The notes under the pieces were generated by a model. The model was not told where the DNA came from. It searched no databases and was given only the letters and a program-made list of their open reading frames with translations. This document shows positions 45,609 through 57,184 of a DNA stretch of 64,000 nucleotides, in pieces; the first letter of the stretch is position 1, and each line of letters begins with the position of its first letter. This DNA comes from Takifugu bimaculatus (lineage: Eukaryota; Chordata; Actinopteri; Tetraodontiformes; Tetraodontidae). The stretch spans positions 6,138,421 through 6,202,420 of the forward strand of contig CP034986.1 in assembly GCA_004026145.2 (NCBI GenBank), given 5' to 3'. The position numbers and the translations under genes are program-made.

Positions 45609-47301
45609 GTAAGAGCGGCTCCGCGAGGCAGCCGGGCGGCGTCTCAGCGCGCGTGCAGGCAAAATACTGGGAAGCACCAGAGGTGCTGCAGCTCCTCCAG
45701 GGAGCTCCGCCACCCTGCAACAAAAAAAAAGAAAGAAAAAACTTTTCTACTGGAAGTGGTTCCGCACTGGGAACACTGGGGCACAGAAGAACTGGAAATT
45801 CCAACTTAAGTGGATTTAGGGAGCGGTCAGCGATCGGCGGCTAATCGGTGCTGTGGCAGCTTTTCTGCAAGGTTGATGCTAATTAGGCTGATTAGCTTCC
45901 ATCAGAGGTCGCAGAGGTCACGGGCCGGGTCTTTGTTTCATCTGCCGGCACCGTCAGTCCGGGAACTGTCCGGTGCCGGAGGATTTTCCCTGTAGACTTT
46001 TCAGATTAATTTGCTGATGGAGGCGAAACTGGATGCGCTGGAAACTCGCGTGGTCGCAGCGCCCATCATAACTCACTCCTGGGCGGCGAGGCTCGCCGGT
46101 GCAGCGTACGTTGGTGGCAGTTTTGGGACGGGGGGGGGGGGATTTCCAAAGGGCAGTGCGTCCATGAGAACTCACAGCGGTGTCATCGAGTGTCTGATTA
46201 GTGGGGGGGTGGGTTAGGGTCAGGTTACTAGACCTCCGCCGTCTCAGTTTGGCAGCGCGCTAAAATGCAGGAGGGACAGAAAAGGGGGCACTTTGGCTCC
46301 AGGAAGTCAAAAAGCTGCTAACATGCATCCACACATGCTCCTCATAGTCTCATGGTCATATGAGGTCTCATAATGTGCTACGAGATTAGCATATAATAGC
46401 AGCCAGTAACGGGTCAGGACAAAAAAGGCCGACAGGTGCTGGAATTCCTCCCACTGCAGGTAAATATTTGGAGTGGCAGATGGGTGGATCAGGATGCCCC
46501 AGATGCAGCTTTAAAAGGCTCTGAGGGGGGGATGATCACGTTGAGAGGGTAGACCAGGGGGTCTAAGAGCCACAACCTTCTGGTGCCGTAATCTGCTGTA
46601 AGCTGAAGAGAAAGAGAGACGTCCAGCTGGAAGCTTTGACCTGGACGCTTCAGGCTTCTGTCTGGTTGAGGCACTTATATGAAACCATCTGTCACGACTT
46701 GAAGGTGTTCGGAGGCTGTGAACGTTCAGCTCAAACTGGGCTTTGGTGCTTAGCTTGGGATTTCTGGTCCCCCAGTGCGATCTGACAGGATTGAAGACAC
46801 CCCCGACCCCTTCGGGTATCATGAAAAACAAATGTTTCCGACCATAAATGTGCAGCGAAGGCAGCGCCATCGGGGTGATTGACAGATCGAGGGTAGTGGA
46901 GCAGAGACCAACGAGCTGCAGCAGCGGCAGCTGCAGGTGGGACTGAACGTTCCTCTCAGACCTCCTTCCTGGACTTTCATCAGCAGTAGGACAGATGCTC
47001 CAGGATGGGCGTGAGCACAGGGACGTCTCCACATCCGGTTCCTCCTGTTTATAGAAAGAAAACAGTCTTTTAGCTAGGATGAAGCAGCAGACGGGGAGAG
47101 CCAGTGCCAGAAAGGCGGGCTTGAGCCAGACCCAGATCCACATTGGCCTACATGACTCCTCCCATGTGGACCCACAGCCTCACCGGACCGGGTCGGAGAA
47201 ATACACATAAACGTCAAACGACAGCTTAGCATTCTCAGCTTGGAGACAGTTTGTTGGAAGAGTGAGCGGAAAGGTCGTTCTGTCTTCTTCTGTGTCTTGT
47301 A

Positions 47302-47400
47302 TGACATCACAGTGTCTGTGACATCACTGCAACTGTGACACCACTGCGTCTGTGACATCACTGCGTCTGTGACATCACTGCGTCTGTGACATCACTGCGT
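47302..47400. repeat. 17-base minisatellite, about six copies
   Basis: Unit TCTGTGACATCACTGCG. The last three copies are identical and the first ones diverged. Each unit carries TGACATCA, similar to a CRE/ATF site. Confidence 0.95.
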
Positions 47401-50400
47401 GCATTGCAGACAAAAGCTGCCCCTTGATCTGTTCCGTTTCTTTTTCTCCGCTACATCCACACACAGAAATCTTCAGCCTGGTGCAGCGTGAAATATTTGT
47501 TCTGGATCAGCTAAAACGCTCCCGTCGCAGGTGCCAATTGGCCCGTCTTAGCAGCTAACGTGTTAGCTGCTAACGTGTTAGCAACGGTCCGGACTGATGC
47601 GCTGGCCTGCCAGCTCCTGCTCATGTTGTTTTCTTTGGTGTTTATTGGCTGTAGTACGTTGGATTAAACAACTGGACGATTAATCGGGTGACGGGGGGTC
47701 GGCCGGTGCACAGGGGTACACGTGGTTTTAGTCGTTTCAGCACCTCAGATCCGGTTTCTCGAGCGCTCGCTGCTCTGGGAAAAGAGCAGGATATTTATAC
47801 CCCGAGAGAAACGCCGGTGTTGTCCAACATTAGCCTCCCGTACGTCTGGTAGCCTGACCCGCAGCTCCCCACTGCCAAGTGAGGTCAAAATAGGCAGAGG
47901 GGGGTCGGCTGGTACAGTGCTGTGAAAGATCATCTGGAGGGTGCTTTCGCAGAAGACGCTCCGATGGGACGGGCGAAGACAAGCGGACGATGACAGATGA
48001 CTTTAAAAGGAGACGAGCGCGGCAGCATGTGACCATTGCTTTCAGCGCCGGAAAATGCCCGAAAAGCTCCTCTTTGGTTCTGGGTGTGTTTGCAGAGGCC
48101 TGAACGTCCCTGACGGCTGCACGGACCTGTGCTGCGTTCAAAAGCAGCAGGCTGCGACAGCTGGAGCGGGGCGCGCGGGTTCGATACGCCCGCAGCGAGT
48201 CACATCTGTCTAAATTTAGAGGAGCCGGCGGCTAAAACTGACGCGCACCAATGACCTTTACTGATGCTACTGCTCAAGACTCGCAGCCAATCGCACAGGT
48301 TCTCACAAGAGTCTGAGCCCAGCATCATTAGCTTCATTAGCATCATTCTAAATAATGTGATAACTCAGGGACCAAGGCATGAATTTTTAGGCAGAACGAA
48401 TAATGGAAAACGGAAATGAACTGTTAGTGTGACGTTAATAAATGGTAATTAAGGTCATGAATTGCTGTGATGATGCTCAAAAAACCCCCAACAACACGAT
48501 CATCTGATTAAAACGGGCATAAATGCCTGCTGGATCTCTCCAGGTGCCTGATTTACCCCAATGCCCTTTATGGTCGATGGATCCTGGCGGTGCGTCATCG
48601 CCTCCATTTTATGAAGTGTTGATGTTAAATATAAAACAGCTGGGATTCTGCTGCAGGTGTTTAACGGGACAGAGATTTCCATCATCAAGGACGCGGAACA
48701 GGACACATCAGCAAAACTAAAAACTGGGGCGGTAAAAAATGCGACATTTGTGCTTTAACAAACTCAAATTGTAAGAAATCGCCGAACAGAATCAGATTTT
48801 TCTCCCCCCTAAACTTACCGAGCTTTACTTGGTTAGCATAACCACCACAGCCTGAACAGCTAAATTCCCAACGACGGCTACTAAGCTAATCAGATGTAGG
48901 TACGTCGTTCCTCGCTACATGAAAGCTAACTTGCTAAATCTTGCTCATATTACGGCTCCCAAGATCCTGTAATTGTACAGGTTTTAACTTTAACCTTCAC
49001 AGAAGGTACATTTGGGTAAAGCTCAGTTTAGTATCTCCTCATTATGTAAAGGAGACCTTTTGTGCCTCATACCAACCTGGGCCTCAACCAGCTCACGTCT
49101 ATTTCTGCGCTGCGTCCCCACCAGGGCCTCGGCCCCGGTTGTGAAATTCTTGGCATGTGTGACACGATTAGATAAAACGCCACAGGTGGCAGCACCATGC
49201 TAAATATTCACCCGGGAGGAATAAAGCAGAACAGCAGCGACGTTCTACGTAGCTTAAGTCGACCCCTGTTGCCCCGCTGTGTTTGCTGTTGCCACGGAGA
49301 CGATGCGAGCTGAGAGGAGCGGGCTTAGCCTGGTCTTTACATTCGCTACACGCTGCTATTTTCTGATGAGCGGGTAATATTTTCTGTTTAAGAGGAGAGA
49401 GACTGCTGGGACCACACAGTGTGGTGTAATTTACTCGTCAGGTTCGGGAAATGTGTTCAACGATGACGTCTGTGTTGTCTGTGCTGATTAGCAGTCTTAG
49501 CTGCTCCTGCAACGTGACTCATCCTCCACGCAGGAGGCTAAAACCACACCGAGGCTTCAGACTCGGAGCGGCGGCGGACAATTAGGGGCTTTCAGCCTGA
49601 ACGCACGCTACCTTTTTAGAAAAAGCCGCTGCCCTCAGCAGAGTAAAGGGCCATAAAGTCGACATTTGGAACCTTTATGCTTCACGTCGCCGTGGGGCAA
49701 AAGATTCAGTTTCTCCTGATTTCTTTGGACATTAGCCTGCTACAATGCTAGCTTGTTTTGGAAACTTTTGCAGTCACACATTTAAGCATCGCCGGCATCC
49801 TGCAGCTCAAACAAGAGCCTGGATCAGGATCGGGCTGCAGGATCTGGTTGGTCGTCCTGCCAGAAACTCACTGGGATAAAATCCTTTGGACGTTCTTCGT
49901 GCTGCATCCAAAGAGCTTCAGGAAGTCGAGGCTTTGGCTACTGCCGAGACGTCAGACTGGCAAATTGACCTCAAGTGTGACTCAGCATGTTGAGGTTGCC
50001 GAGCAACAGAGCAAGCTAGTGGAGACACAGGACAGCGGGTAACGGCGCCATTCCATGTGAAATGTGGGTTTTTTAAGAGAAGTTTTAAGCCACAGCTGCA
50101 GCCAGTAAAGGTTGAGTAAACATTGTTGATTGAGGATTTTGCAGATTTTAATGGCATTGATGCATCACATTAGACTTTTCAGGAGCAGGAGAACAGGCTA
50201 CTTCTTAGCTCACTTGCTAATTAGCCTCTTCCAAGCTGGGACATTAACATGTGTCCTTTAAACACTTTGGAAAGTGGGTCTCAGGCCAACTGTACCTGTG
50301 CTTCAGGACAGAAAAGCACCACTATTTTTTTTTAGCTAATACTGCGGCCTGTAGGCCACCAGAATTTAGCTCCGTGCTAAAATTCAGAAAATCTATGCTA

Positions 50401-51655
50401 TCCTGGTACAACTCCCTCGTAGCTAATCCCTTCTCCTGTCACCTGACTTTACTGCTCTTCTTTTTTAGTATTTTTTTTCATGGAAAACCAGATTTTTAAG
50501 AAAAACAAACATCAGCAACTAGTTTATGCTACCAGAATAGTGGTGAACATGCTAAAAAGTGTCAGAAGCACATTGACCAGGAACTATTAACTTTGTCATA
50601 GCTAACTAACTTTTTAGTTGATTAATTTAGGTGTCTACTGCGTTTCCTGTCGTGGATGCATACCTACCTAGCTGCCGACGTCACGGCCGCCAATGTGGAC
50701 AAACATTACAGCGCCTGGACTCACTGATGTTGGGGGGGGGTCGTTGCTCTGTAACACTTAAATATATTAATTATAAAATCTATAACACTCACAGTTGGAC
50801 TCACAGGATCATGAGTGAATTTAATTGACATGCTAACACGCTAACTTTGTTACAGGCTGTTGTTACTACATCTGAACTAAGATGTTTACTGTTTTACTCT
50901 ATATTGAAATAAGCATTAAAAAAAGTAAAATTCACAATTATTAAACTTTTTTCAAGCATAATTCAGCTGCTTTATTTGGTGGTTTGTGTTCCCTCAGGCT
51001 GATCCCAGAACAGCTGATGAATACATGAGGCCACACCGCCCTCTGCTGGCCAGATAGTATAATGCGTGAACCTGGAAAAGAGACTTTTGCCTTGACAGTT
51101 TTTGTCCTGGAGCTTCTGGAACATAAAATATAAAACATAACGAATCTTCCACGTCACCAGTTCCCCCAGGAGGGTGTCGGGAGGCTTTGTTTTCTCTCAG
51201 TGACACTCACAGCGATGGATGACATCAGTTATTCACACTTTTGTTACTCTGACCTGTCCAGGCACAGGTGGTGGGGGGGGGGGGCTCTTCAATGACAAGC
51301 GACAACCCCGAGAGTGACGCAGCGGCAGCCCGATGAAGCTGCAAGCACCATAAAGTTGACACAGACAGGTTTAGAACCTGTTGTGAGGCCCGCATGGCGG
51401 TGCAGCGGGGCTAAACATAGAGCTTCTGGGCTCCACGTGCGTCACGTCCTGTTATTTTCAGCTCTGAATTAGTGGCCCCATTAAAAAGTCATTTCTGGTG
51501 GGGAGGTCGAGGAACCGCTGAACCGTCGTCTGGATTTGCTTTCAGCAGCTTGAACGAGCTTTTGTAAGACGTTAACGTACAGCAGAGATACGGGGAGCCA
51601 GCCGTGAGGTCATGGGCAAAATATTCACCGGACCAGGATGATGCTCGAAACCAGA

Positions 51656-51691
51656 CTGTGTGTGTGTGTGTGTATGTGTGTGTGTGTGTGT
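51656..51691. repeat. (TG)n microsatellite
   Basis: TG array with one TATG interruption. Confidence 0.95.
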
Positions 51692-53503
51692 GCTGGCCAT
51701 GATTCCTGGTTTAATATCAGACCTGGCAACTCTCCCAGACTGGAAACTCCTTCAAATGCAGACCTGGTCCATCTTTCCTCCTATAGAGGACCAGCAGCTG
51801 GACGGTGGCAGGTTGAGCTTCGTTGATGCCCTGAAAAGAGCCGGAGTGCAAAATAGTTGCCCCGCTGCCTGAATTCAGATTGATGCGTCGTGATCGTAAC
51901 GTTCCAGTTTGAATTTTATATGGCGCGTAAAAGTGAGAACGAGCGCTGGAAAACTTGGAAACTTTGTCCATGAAGGAAAATGAGTTGATGTCATTTCACG
52001 CTCGAGTATTTTTATATTCGCAAATGAGATTTTAATCAAAGCAATCTTTGGTTCCTCTAATATTGAGGTTTCTGGGCAGGGTCAGACTTCATGGTGAATA
52101 GCGCCCCCTGTCGACAGTCTCCGGTACTTCAGCCGCTCCTGTGCTGTGGGTGCTGACCCGCTCTGGAGGTTTTTATCAGGTTAAACCTGCTCCGTGGATC
52201 CCAAAACAAGGCGATGTCAGATTTCCTGGCGCTGCATCAACATGGAGAGAACAGGCATGTTAAAGACTCGGAGGTCAAAGGTCAGAGGATTTCCAGGATT
52301 CCCAAACCAGCCGTCCAACACCTCAGCAAAGATCTCCAACTGTCTCACTATGTCCAACTTTGGGCAGCAAAAGCTGATTGTTTTGTGTTGCCAAGGCGAC
52401 CAATTGTAAATGTTTACGAGTCCCAGACCTTTCAGCGATGACGGAACAGAACTCCGAGCGCTCCAGTCCGGCTATTTTAAGGTGTTTTCAAGCTCGGCAG
52501 TGTGAAACTTGGGTTCAATTTAAGAGCTTTAGAAGCATTTTGAATAAGCTGCAGGACGTTTGTGGGATGTTTGCGGACCTCATCTGTGGGGAGCTGCTGC
52601 CTCCGGAAGGTGTTTCTGGAATCTGTCGGATCCTCACGCGACACTTTAAAACGCGTCTGCGTCGTAAATTTAACGATTTTCATGGACTGGGTTTAATTTC
52701 CTTGTCGGGTTTATTTTATGATGCCTTCGCTGATAAAGTCAAACCTTCCATTGAGATCAAGGGAAAAAAAAGAAGGGAGAAACTGTTGATTTTGGACTCG
52801 TTCTGACATTTAACTTTACAGTCATTTATTTCGGTGTGTGGCCTCGTGCTCGTGCACACAGGCGCCGTCCTCCTTCAGCGGGGAGGACGGATGCATCAGG
52901 TGTGCATTACAGCTTATCATGCTCTTTCATTAGCATTAGCGTGAGTAAATCTACAAACACGGCACATCTCCACACTAACTACAACAGCGATGCTAATGCT
53001 ACGTTAGCCGGCCATGCGTCTTTTCTTGAAAAGGAAGCTCGGGAGGGATACTGGCGCCCTCCCCAGCAGACAGGAACGTTCCCTTTACTTTACTTACTGT
53101 AGTCTTCGACACCACCAGCTCCAGATTTACACAAGACTGACTTCAGATCATCTGCAAGATGCTAGCAGCAACCACATCTGGCGCACGAAAGGTCACGGTG
53201 TGTAGAAACGCGCCTCATCCCTGGTTGGATTCCCGGACGTTTCCCTGTTCTGTCCAGTGAGAAAACTTCTGGCTAAACCAAAATCCCTTCATGTTCGGGC
53301 TGATTGTGTTTGCACACGCTGAGACAGAAACTCCACCAGCAGGTAGGACAAGCTGCCCCCCCCCCCCCCGTTTGATCTGCGTTTCTCCTCCCTCCATCAT
53401 CTTGACAGCGCTATGATGTCAGGCTGCAAGAATCTGCTCCGTGATTTGTGTGTGGGTGTGTACATGTGTGCATAAGTCTGCATTCCAACTGTCCACAAGG
53501 CCG

Positions 53504-53505
<2 letters not shown>

Positions 53506-53547
<42 letters not shown>

Positions 53548-53568
53548 TGTGTGTGTGTGCGCGCGCGC
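53506..53568. repeat. (TG)n/(CG)n microsatellite
   Basis: TG array with one GG interruption, ending in a GCGCGCGCG run that could adopt alternating purine-pyrimidine Z-type DNA. Confidence 0.95.
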
Positions 53569-55596
53569 GGGGCAGAGGTGTATGTTTTTGTCGCACACCT
53601 GCTTCCTCACCTTTCACCTTCCCGCCTTTACGACCCTTCCGCTGCTTCTCTTCCACATGAAAAGTGAGGTCATCGCCGAAAAAGCCCTCCGTCTTCTCAA
53701 CTTCAGCTGCCAACAAGCGAAACCGACACGAGAAAGCGTCTTTATGGGGTTCCGTGAGTCCACAGGTAGCTGGCGTCAGGGCTTATAAACTCCGAAAGAA
53801 CGGAGCAGCTTTTTGACCGGGTGGGGAGTCGGAGAAACGCTGGTGGTCCCGGCGAGACGGGTCCACGTCTGCCCAGCGTTTCCAGTAACAGCGTTCGCTT
53901 TTGGCATCGGACGTCGTCCTCAGGGCTTAATGAGTCCAGGAGGTAATGGAAAGTCCTCGAGAGAGAAGAAAAGGGCACTTTATAAAGGACTAATGAAGAG
54001 TTAGACACAGTTACCCACGTTTACCCTGCAGGGTGGATTAGCATCAAGATGGTTAAGAGAAAAGCTTAAAGGAAACACGATCCCTCAACTGAAGCGACTA
54101 TTGATGAACCGAGATGGCTGTTGCAGTGTTAATTCTCAGCTAATTACCAGTACCCGCTGCTCAACAATGTGTAGGCAACATGTTGCCTAGCGTGTTCCAG
54201 ACGTGCTGAAATAAAGGAGCTTCTGCTCCACAAGAGGTGCGAAAAAGTAAAGTACCCCAGAGTGTCGTGTTCATTTTAGGGAGAGGCTGAAGCTCAAAGC
54301 GTGGGGGAGTCAGCTTCAATCTTCTGAAATGACCACAATTTATTAAGGCAAGAATCTAAAAGGAGACAAAAAAGCTTACTAGCATCTTATAGGAGCTTGT
54401 GAATGTTGTTAGCATAACGCCAGTGACCCGCTGTTTCCAAACTGGTCTCATAAACTGGTGGACCTCTGCTGTTAACTGGCAGAAAGACCTGACGTCTTCC
54501 ACAACTAGAAAGCTACTGCGCTACACAACCGCCGCTATTGTACCCGAGCACATACCTGAGTGGAAAAGTCACCGAAACTGTGAAGCTAAGAAAAGCGGTT
54601 GTTAATCTTCCCGTGTGTGTATCATCGGTGTGGTCCTGAATATATTCAGTGTTTCGCCTCGAGCGCCAAAAACCAAACGAGAGTGAATAAAATGCAAACG
54701 CTTATTAATCATCACTTCAACTTCTGGCACCGAGAAAACTTGACAAATGATTTTATTTTTAAAAAAAGAGAAAACCTGATGTGGCTGGATGGGATTAGAA
54801 ACGGAAGAGGGAAGAGTTCAGTCATTTCTCGGTGTATTCATCTGTGACGGCTTTGACGAATGACATGATGTCATTAAATCACAGATGCTAGTACCAACTT
54901 GATATGCGACCGTTGGGGATCACGCGACTTCACGAGAGTCGAAGCGAAATCCAACTCTTTCGGACGCGGCTCAACACAACCTAAGCTAACCTCAAAAATG
55001 GATGCTAGCAGGTCCAGAGTCAAGGTTGCTGCTAGCAAAGCTCCGCTCCGTCTTTTAACGTTGATTAATGACACGACAGGGACGAAAGGCTCATTTTGGC
55101 TTTGGGTCCAACGTACAAGCGAAAATCTCATTTACGATATTTTAGGTTGTCTGACAGATCAAATTTATTACCGCTTTGGTTGCCAATAAAAGCTATTACA
55201 ATTATTAAACAGATTTTTGGAAGAAAAGTGAAAAAAAATCACTTTCTCTTTTTTTAAGTTCAGCAAAAGTTCCTTGCGAACTATAAGATGATTTTACCGT
55301 AGCAGTCTGTAAACTGTTAGCATTTGCCGATTCGTTTGACTTCCTCGTCCCCTCCCGGCGTGACAGTTTGGGACGTCTTTGCAGATGTTTGCGATCCGGT
55401 CCAGAGCGATTTTTCCTGTCCTCTCCGTGAACTTCCACGAACTACGTGATGCAATTCCGATCAGATTTTGGAGATGTTGCAGACATGTGACGTGTTGGGG
55501 CTCCTGCGGGGCCCCGTCGAGTCGCACAATAGCGGCTCGAATCCTGCGGCGCTCGGTCTCTAAAGTCAGACGTTTGGGAGTAGCTGAGTCAATTAT

Positions 55597-55598
<2 letters not shown>

Positions 55599-55664
<66 letters not shown>
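55599..55664. repeat. (AC)n microsatellite
   Basis: Uninterrupted AC array of about 33 units. Confidence 0.97.
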
Positions 55665-55667
<3 letters not shown>

Positions 55668-56330
55668 GCATACATTTGCAGCAAACAGGGGTCTGTCTCA
55701 AGTTTGGACCTCTGGTTGAGGGGAGCCTGCGGGGAATTACCTCAGCCCTGAATCACGTGGCGCTGTGCTGAGAGCGTGCACGGTGCAGTCGTCCAGCCAT
55801 CGCTCTCACTCAGGAACTGTCAGAGGGCCTCACGAGGAGGCGAGAGACGCCGCAGGGGACTTTCTGAGGTCTTATCAGGGACGTCCGAATGTTCAGGGAC
55901 ATGTTTGTCCTGCTTGGGTTTGAGGATCTGAACCAAGGCTGTGGTGCTGGCGTAGGTTTGCTCGGAAGTGTTGATCCAGCTCCCTGGACCACTCGGAGCT
56001 CCTTCACCAAGCAGAAATAAAGCCAGCGTCCTCCAGATGGAGGCTTTTGAGGGAAGTGAAAGCAGGACAGGTGATGATTTAATCCGCGATGCCGCACACT
56101 CAGACACGAGTCCCGGCGTGTTGAGGGTTGAGCAAGGGCCTGGCAGAGGAAGAAAGGTTCTCAAGCCTGATTGATCGGGGCCTCATTCACGAACTAAATC
56201 CGACAGAGAGGCTCTGCAAACTTTCCACTCCTTCAAACCCAAACCCATGTGTAGCATCTGTGTCCTTCCTCCAGGTGACTCTGGCAGCGTTAATCAATAA
56301 CTTTGTCATTTGTTCAGCAGATTTGGGAAA

Positions 56331-57184
56331 ATGCGAAGCCGCAGCAGCAGCTTGGAGGACGTCCTGAAGGCCAAGCCGGGCCAGCAGTCGTCGGACGCGC
56401 GCAAGAGATCTGCAGAGCGAGGCGAGCCCTCGGGCAGGGCGGAGCGCCGCGGCCGGCTCCGGGAGCCCCTGGACGACACTGGGACCGTTCAGAGGAATCA
56501 CAAGATGCTCACACAGAACACCACAGGGGACGGGACGGGGACCAGCACCGCCGAAGGTGCCGCGAAGGCAGGTCGTAAGGAGAAGGGCCGGGACCTCTCC
56601 AGAGATGACCTCATCTTTCTGCTGAGCCTGCTGGAGGGAGAACTGCAGGTAGCCGAACCGTCACAAGTGTTGAGTCCAGGTCCTTGATGGAATGAAATTT
56701 GGCGCCATGCCGACTCTCCGGTTTTTCCACATTCACCTTCTCTCCTCCCCCCAGGCCAGAGATGAAGTGATCACGGTGCTGAAGGCCGACAAACTGGACG
56801 TGGCCCTGCTGGAGGCCAAATACGGCTTCGTCACGCCACAGAAGGTCCTGCAGGCGCTGCAGCGAGACGCCATCCAGGGCAAGGCCGACGTCTTCCAGGA
56901 GGACATCTACGAGAAGCCCATGGAGGAGGTAACGCCGGCTCTCCACCACGGTAACGCTCTTCCGTCACGTTCACATGGTGACAGATGTTTGATCCCCCCC
57001 AACAGCTGGACAAGCTGGTGGAGAAGCAGCGGGAGACACACCGGCGGATGCTCGAGCAGCTGCTGCTGGCGGAGCAGGCGCACAAGCAGGCTCTGTTCAA
57101 ACTGGAGGACGAGAAGAGGAACCACGGAGAGTTCATGAAGAAGAGTGATGAGTTCACCAACCTGCTGGAGCAGGAGCGTGAGAG
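56331..57184 (+). CDS. filip1l: Filamin-A-interacting protein 1-like, 5' coding exons only
   Basis: Coiled-coil regulator of cell migration and actin/filamin. Coding exons 56331-56648, 56755-56928, 57006-57184, in phase; the third ends with two bases of a split codon (AG, then GTCAGA). About 223 residues are present. The start MRSRSSS fits the MRSR start shared by FILIP1 and FILIP1L. The conserved N-terminal block follows: DLSRDDLIFLLSLLEGELQ, ARDEVITVLKADKLDVALLE, YGFVTPQKVLQALQRDA and EDIYEKPMEELDKLVEKQ, ending KSDEFTNLLEQERER. YGFVTP and EALQRD-type wording favours FILIP1L over FILIP1. The very large exon coding the rest lies beyond 64000, so the following intron exceeds 6.8 kb. The acceptor before the start is a CAGCAG tandem. 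Confidence 0.93.

Larger units (their letters stand above)
45609..56317 (+). other. Probable filip1l intron 1 (gene-free)
   Basis: About 10.7 kb without a supported gene. Contains TG/CA arrays, a 17-base minisatellite and G-runs (46122-46141, 51272-51284). Short open frames lack support, and one 210-codon minus-strand frame (46511-47143) is discussed in the findings. Confidence 0.5.

Noticed and set aside
52378..52806. 142-codon plus-strand frame in the presumed filip1l intron
   Set aside because: No family resemblance or splice context; a chance open frame is more likely.
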